In this document: piece by piece, positions 60,802 to 64,000 of the stretch
Layout of the letters: each line of letters starts with the position of its first letter
Numbering within the stretch: position 1 is the first letter of the stretch
Assembly: GCF_943169635.2 (NCBI RefSeq)
Contig: NZ_OW968186.1
Location: 1,178,001-1,242,000, forward strand
Direction of reading: 5' to 3'
DNA: 64,000 nt
Origin: Fenollaria sporofastidiosus
GTDB taxonomy: Bacteria; Bacillota; Clostridia; Tissierellales; Peptoniphilaceae
Position numbers and translations under genes: made by a program
The notes under the pieces: generated by a model
Databases searched by the model: none
What the model saw: only the letters and a program-made list of their open reading frames with translations
What the model was told of the DNA's origin: nothing

Positions 60802-62979
60802 ATGAAAGTATTACATCTAATCAGCGGTGGAGATACAGGCGGGGCTAAAACTCACATTATTAATTTGCTTTGCGGTTTGAAAGACAAAATTGATGTCAAG
60901 CTAGTCTGTTTTATAGATGGTCCCTTTGCTGATGATCTAAGAAAACATGGTATAGATGTTGAAGTTCTTAACCAAAAAAGCAGGTTTGACTTTTCTGTAG
61001 TTAATAAACTTAAAGGGATTGTTGAAACAGAGCATTATGATATAGTTCATTCACATGGAGCTAGAGCAAATCTAATAAGTTATTTTTTAAAAAAGAGAGT
61101 AAAAGCAAAGTTTATCACAACAGTGCACAGCGATTATTTATTAGATTTTAAAGATAATTTCTATAAGAATATTGTATTTACAAATATTAACAAGTTTGCA
61201 TTAAAGAGATTTGATAATTATATTGCGGTTTCAGACAACTTCAAGGACATGCTAGTTAGCAGAGGCTTTGATAAGTATAAAATTTTTACTATATATAATG
61301 GAATTTATTTGCAAGACAGATTAATTAAGGATAAAGAAACATATTTAAAAGAGAAAAATATAGATTATAAGGATAAATTTATAGTAGGTATTTTAGCTAG
61401 ACTTGATAAAGTAAAAGATCATGAGACATTTCTTAGAGCTGCTAAAGAAGTAATTTCTAAAGATAAGTCCGTTATATTTTTAGTTGCTGGAGATGGACTA
61501 GATAAAGACCATTTACTTAACTTAAGAAAAGACTTAAATATAGAGGATAACGTATATTTTTTAGGAAATGAAGACAAGCCTTATGATTTTTTAAATGCAA
61601 TAGACCTTAATGTTTTAACTAGCTTAAGTGAATCATTCCCATATGTAATTATGGAGGGCGGTTCATTAAAGAAAGCGACTATCGCTTCCAATGTAGGCGG
61701 TATTCCTAAGATAATTTTAGATGGAGAAACTGGTTACCTATTTGAAAAGCAAGACTATAAAGACCTTGCATCGAAGATATTAGAATTAAAAAACGATAAA
61801 GAGAGGTGTAGAAGATTAGGAGAAAATCTATATAAGAGAATTATTGACAACTTCACACATATAAAGATGGCTGAAAGACACATTGAAATATATAAAAAGG
61901 TGCTTGCTAAAAGTATACTGATGTCTGGCTACTTCGGATTTTCAAATTCTGGTGATGATGCTATATTAAAATCGATACTTGAGTCGTTTAAAACTTTGGA
62001 CTCGAGTCTTAATATAAAGGTTCTTTCTAAGGATACTGATTTAACTGAAAAAGAATATGGAGTAGAAGCAGTAGATAGATTCCACTTCTTTAATATAATC
62101 AAAAATTTAAAGAAAACAGATATGCTTATTAGCGGTGGAGGAAGTCTATTGCAAGATAAAACTAGCTCAAGGTCCATCTGGTACTACCTTTTAATAATGA
62201 AGCTTGCCATGATTTATAAGAAGAAAGTTTTTGTTTACTCTAATGGGGTTGGACCTATTAACAAGAAATTCAATAGAACTTTTACTCGTAAGGTATTAAA
62301 TAAAGCTGATTATATAACGCTTAGAGATAATGATTCATATGAATTTATAAAGTCGATAGGTGTAAATAATAAAAATATTAAAGTATTATCTGATCCAGTT
62401 TTTAATTTGAAAGAAGCTGATGACGATTCACTATGTAAAAAGTATGAGATTAACAAAAATACGGTTTTGGTTGCAGTTAGATCTTGGATGAATGATGAAA
62501 AGCTAATTGATGAGCTTGCTAAGTTTTTAAAATATCTTATTGATGCAGGTAAAAATATTGTATTTATGCCAATGCAGATACCAAGAGACACTTTAATTTC
62601 TGAAAAAATTGCTTCTAAGATTAAATCTTGTAAGATTATAGATGAAAAATATCCAGTTGAAATTTTGATGAATCTAATGAAGAGTGCTGATTTTATTATA
62701 GCTATGAGACTTCACGCTATGATATATGCTATACATCAAAATGTACCGTTTATTGGTCTTTCATATGACCCAAAGACTGACACACTTCTTAAAGATTTTG
62801 ATGAATGTCTAAATATAAATGTAGATAATATAGATTACAAAGATTTGCTTAAAGCATATGAGTATATAAATTTAAAAAGGGAAGCTTTTATCGAGAAATT
62901 AAAGCTTATAAATGAAGAAAACAAGACTAAGGCGATTGAAGCAAGTAAGCTTGTACTTGAGCTTTTAGAGGATGAATGA
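60802..62979 (+). CDS. Glycosyltransferase (GT4)-CsaB polysaccharide pyruvyl transferase fusion
   Basis: This 725 aa protein has two enzymes. The N-terminal ~370 residues are a GT4 glycosyltransferase (SGGDTGGAKTHIINL, VAGDGLDKDHLL, TSLSESFPYVIMEGGSLKKATIA). From about 374 it is a CsaB-type pyruvyl transferase (SGYFGFSNSGDDAILKSI, MLISGGGSLLQDKTSSRSIWYY, AMRLHAMIYAI). CsaB adds pyruvate ketals to secondary cell-wall polymers, which then bind SLH-domain surface proteins. The ribosome binding site is weak: GGAG lies about 15 bases from the ATG. It is followed by a WecG/TagA gene. Confidence 0.85.
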   Translation: MKVLHLISGGDTGGAKTHIINLLCGLKDKIDVKLVCFIDGPFADDLRKHGIDVEVLNQKSRFDFSVVNKLKGIVETEHYDIVHSHGARANLISYFLKKRVKAKFITTVHSDYLLDFKDNFYKNIVFTNINKFALKRFDNYIAVSDNFKDMLVSRGFDKYKIFTIYNGIYLQDRLIKDKETYLKEKNIDYKDKFIVGILARLDKVKDHETFLRAAKEVISKDKSVIFLVAGDGLDKDHLLNLRKDLNIEDNVYFLGNEDKPYDFLNAIDLNVLTSLSESFPYVIMEGGSLKKATIASNVGGIPKIILDGETGYLFEKQDYKDLASKILELKNDKERCRRLGENLYKRIIDNFTHIKMAERHIEIYKKVLAKSILMSGYFGFSNSGDDAILKSILESFKTLDSSLNIKVLSKDTDLTEKEYGVEAVDRFHFFNIIKNLKKTDMLISGGGSLLQDKTSSRSIWYYLLIMKLAMIYKKKVFVYSNGVGPINKKFNRTFTRKVLNKADYITLRDNDSYEFIKSIGVNNKNIKVLSDPVFNLKEADDDSLCKKYEINKNTVLVAVRSWMNDEKLIDELAKFLKYLIDAGKNIVFMPMQIPRDTLISEKIASKIKSCKIIDEKYPVEILMNLMKSADFIIAMRLHAMIYAIHQNVPFIGLSYDPKTDTLLKDFDECLNINVDNIDYKDLLKAYEYINLKREAFIEKLKLINEENKTKAIEASKLVLELLEDE

Positions 62980-62980
62980 T

Positions 62981-63742
62981 ATGGATATTAATATACTAGG
63001 TGTAAGAATAAACAATATTGATATGAACGAAGCTATGGGAAGGATAAAAGAGTTTTTTGTCAGTAGCAAAGTAAATTATATATACACACCAAATCCAGAG
63101 ATAGTAATGAGAGCAGGTAGAGATGAGGAGTTTAAAACAATAATTAACTCATCATCATTAAATTTATGCGATGGCATTGGTTTAATTATAGCTTCAAAGC
63201 TTAAGAAAAAGCCGCTTAAATCAAGAGTGACTGGCTATGATACATCTATTAAGATATTAGAGCTGATGAATGAAAAGCATCTTTCTTTATTCTTGCTAGG
63301 AGCTAAACCTGGCATAGCTGAAAAGGCTATAGAAAGAATTAAAAAAGATTACCCAAACATTGTTATAGCTGGGTTTAACAATGGATATTTTAAAGGTAGT
63401 CACAATGGATATGCCTCATGTGAAGAAGAACAAGTTTTAATACAAAAGATAAATGATTCAAATGCAGATGCTATATTCGTAGGCATGGGTGCAGGATATC
63501 AAGAAAAGTTTATATATTATAATAAAGATAAGATAAATACAAAACTTGCTATTGCTAATGGCGGAGTAATTGATGTCTTGGCGGGAAATGTTAAAATAGC
63601 TCCCGCTTTCATTAGAAAGATAGGTATGGAGTGGTTATATAGGTTAGTTAAAGAACCAAAGAGATTAAAAAGACAGATGGATATACCAAAGTTCTTAATT
63701 AAGATTATTTTTACTAAAAACGCAGTAGAGTATATAGATTAA
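62981..63742 (+). CDS. WecG/TagA/CpsF family glycosyltransferase
   Basis: This GT26 enzyme transfers a UDP-sugar such as ManNAc onto a lipid-linked acceptor in the synthesis of wall teichoic acid or another secondary polymer. I chose the ATG at 62981, with AGAGG nine bases upstream; an ATG at 62972 lies too close to it. Protein is 253 aa. YIYTPNPEIVMRAGRDEEFK, CDGIGLIIASKLKKKPLKSRVTG, LGAKPGIAEKAIE and GMGAGYQEKFI are family blocks. It adjoins the GT4-CsaB gene, so both probably serve one surface polymer. Confidence 0.88.
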   Translation: MDINILGVRINNIDMNEAMGRIKEFFVSSKVNYIYTPNPEIVMRAGRDEEFKTIINSSSLNLCDGIGLIIASKLKKKPLKSRVTGYDTSIKILELMNEKHLSLFLLGAKPGIAEKAIERIKKDYPNIVIAGFNNGYFKGSHNGYASCEEEQVLIQKINDSNADAIFVGMGAGYQEKFIYYNKDKINTKLAIANGGVIDVLAGNVKIAPAFIRKIGMEWLYRLVKEPKRLKRQMDIPKFLIKIIFTKNAVEYID

Positions 63743-63755
63743 ATAGGAGGTTAAT

Positions 63756-64000
63756 ATGGACGTTAAACAAAAGGTAATAAATACTATCAGAGTGCTTTCT
63801 GCAGAAGCGATAGAGAAGGCAAAGTCTGGTCATCCAGGCTTGCCACTAGGGGCAGCGCCGGCAGCATTTACATTATTTAATGAGCATTTAAAGCACAATC
63901 CAAAGAATCCAGATTGGATAAACAGAGACAGATTCATCTTATCTGCAGGTCACGGATCCATGCTTTTATATGCACTTCTTAATTTATATGGCTATGGACT
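63756..64000 (+). CDS. tkt: Transketolase, N-terminal part (cut by window end)
   Basis: This thiamine diphosphate enzyme transfers two-carbon units in the pentose phosphate pathway. Only about 82 residues are visible. The frame starts at the ATG after AGGAGG and reads INTIRVLSAEAIEKAKSGHPG and LSAGHGSMLLYALL, with the conserved histidines of the ThDP/substrate site. The rest lies beyond the window, so later motifs could not be checked. Confidence 0.93.
   Translation, partial: MDVKQKVINTIRVLSAEAIEKAKSGHPGLPLGAAPAAFTLFNEHLKHNPKNPDWINRDRFILSAGHGSMLLYALLNLYGYG

Noticed and set aside
1..64000. Mobile elements, CRISPR arrays, rRNA or tRNA genes
   Set aside because: I found no transposase, integrase, phage gene, spaced direct repeats or cloverleaf-like gene; gene content and composition are uniform.

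Overview
The window looks like ordinary chromosome from an AT-rich, Gram-positive anaerobe of the Firmicutes. Arginine is mostly AGA, promoters are close to the TTGACA-N17-TATAAT consensus, and the ribosome binding sites are strong (AAGGAGG). It carries both halves of glycine fermentation: a glycine cleavage operon (gcvT-gcvH-gcvPA-gcvPB, 10233-14553) and a selenocysteine-dependent glycine reductase operon (trxB-trxA-grdE-grdA-grdB-grdC-grdD, 45892-53244). It also has a probable glycine C-acetyltransferase (39089-40279). This suggests an amino-acid-fermenting member of the Clostridia/Tissierellia, perhaps a Peptoniphilaceae-like organism. The genus cannot be fixed from the sequence alone.

Layout, left half. 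2-7403: 3' part of dnaE, then pfkA, pyk, a dCMP deaminase, mscL and pepF. 7423-8402: rplM-rpsI with promoter and terminator. 8410-9921 (minus): an ABC-F ATPase. 9922-10232: gcv leader region. 10233-16655: gcvTHPAPB, a YitT protein and a PatB-type aminotransferase. 16693-18387 (minus): a full-length M3-peptidase-like protein that has lost its zinc site. 18487-19190: rpsD. 19242-20132 (minus): a lipoprotein. 20316-23294: M18 aminopeptidase, flippase-like membrane protein, TIM-barrel protein. 23431-35010: a long co-directional run (cvfB-like, unknown, ABC transporter pair, MATE, glmU, prs, pth, mfd).

Layout, right half. 35068-36819: prsA-like foldase and rplY. 37055-45527: rodA, queG, kbl, DUF503, nth, vanW, HAD phosphatase, trmL, Na/Pi transporter. 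45592-53272: promoter, tandem glycine riboswitch with terminator, and the glycine reductase operon. 53386-54069: unknown membrane protein. 54156-60324: pyrB-pyrI-pyrF-pyrK-pyrD, an AcpS-NnrD fusion and alr. 60408-64000: orphan mazF, a glycosyltransferase-CsaB fusion, a WecG/TagA glycosyltransferase and the start of transketolase.

How the parts work together. The gcv operon oxidises glycine to CO2, NH3 and methylene-THF. The grd operon reduces glycine to acetyl phosphate using thioredoxin. The riboswitch sits on the reductive branch, and its sequence supports an ON switch: the 3' strand of aptamer-2 P1 is also the base of a terminator stem. grdA and grdB each contain one in-frame UGA that must be read as selenocysteine, so neither is broken. 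No glycine riboswitch is visible before gcvT. That leader instead has a strong Shine-Dalgarno followed by a five-codon mini-ORF inside nested inverted repeats, which is one of the more unusual signals here. Other oddities are the dead M3 peptidase, a pyruvate kinase whose extra C-terminal domain lacks its histidine, the AcpS-NnrD fusion and the GT4-CsaB fusion. I saw no insertion sequence, prophage, CRISPR array, rRNA or tRNA gene.
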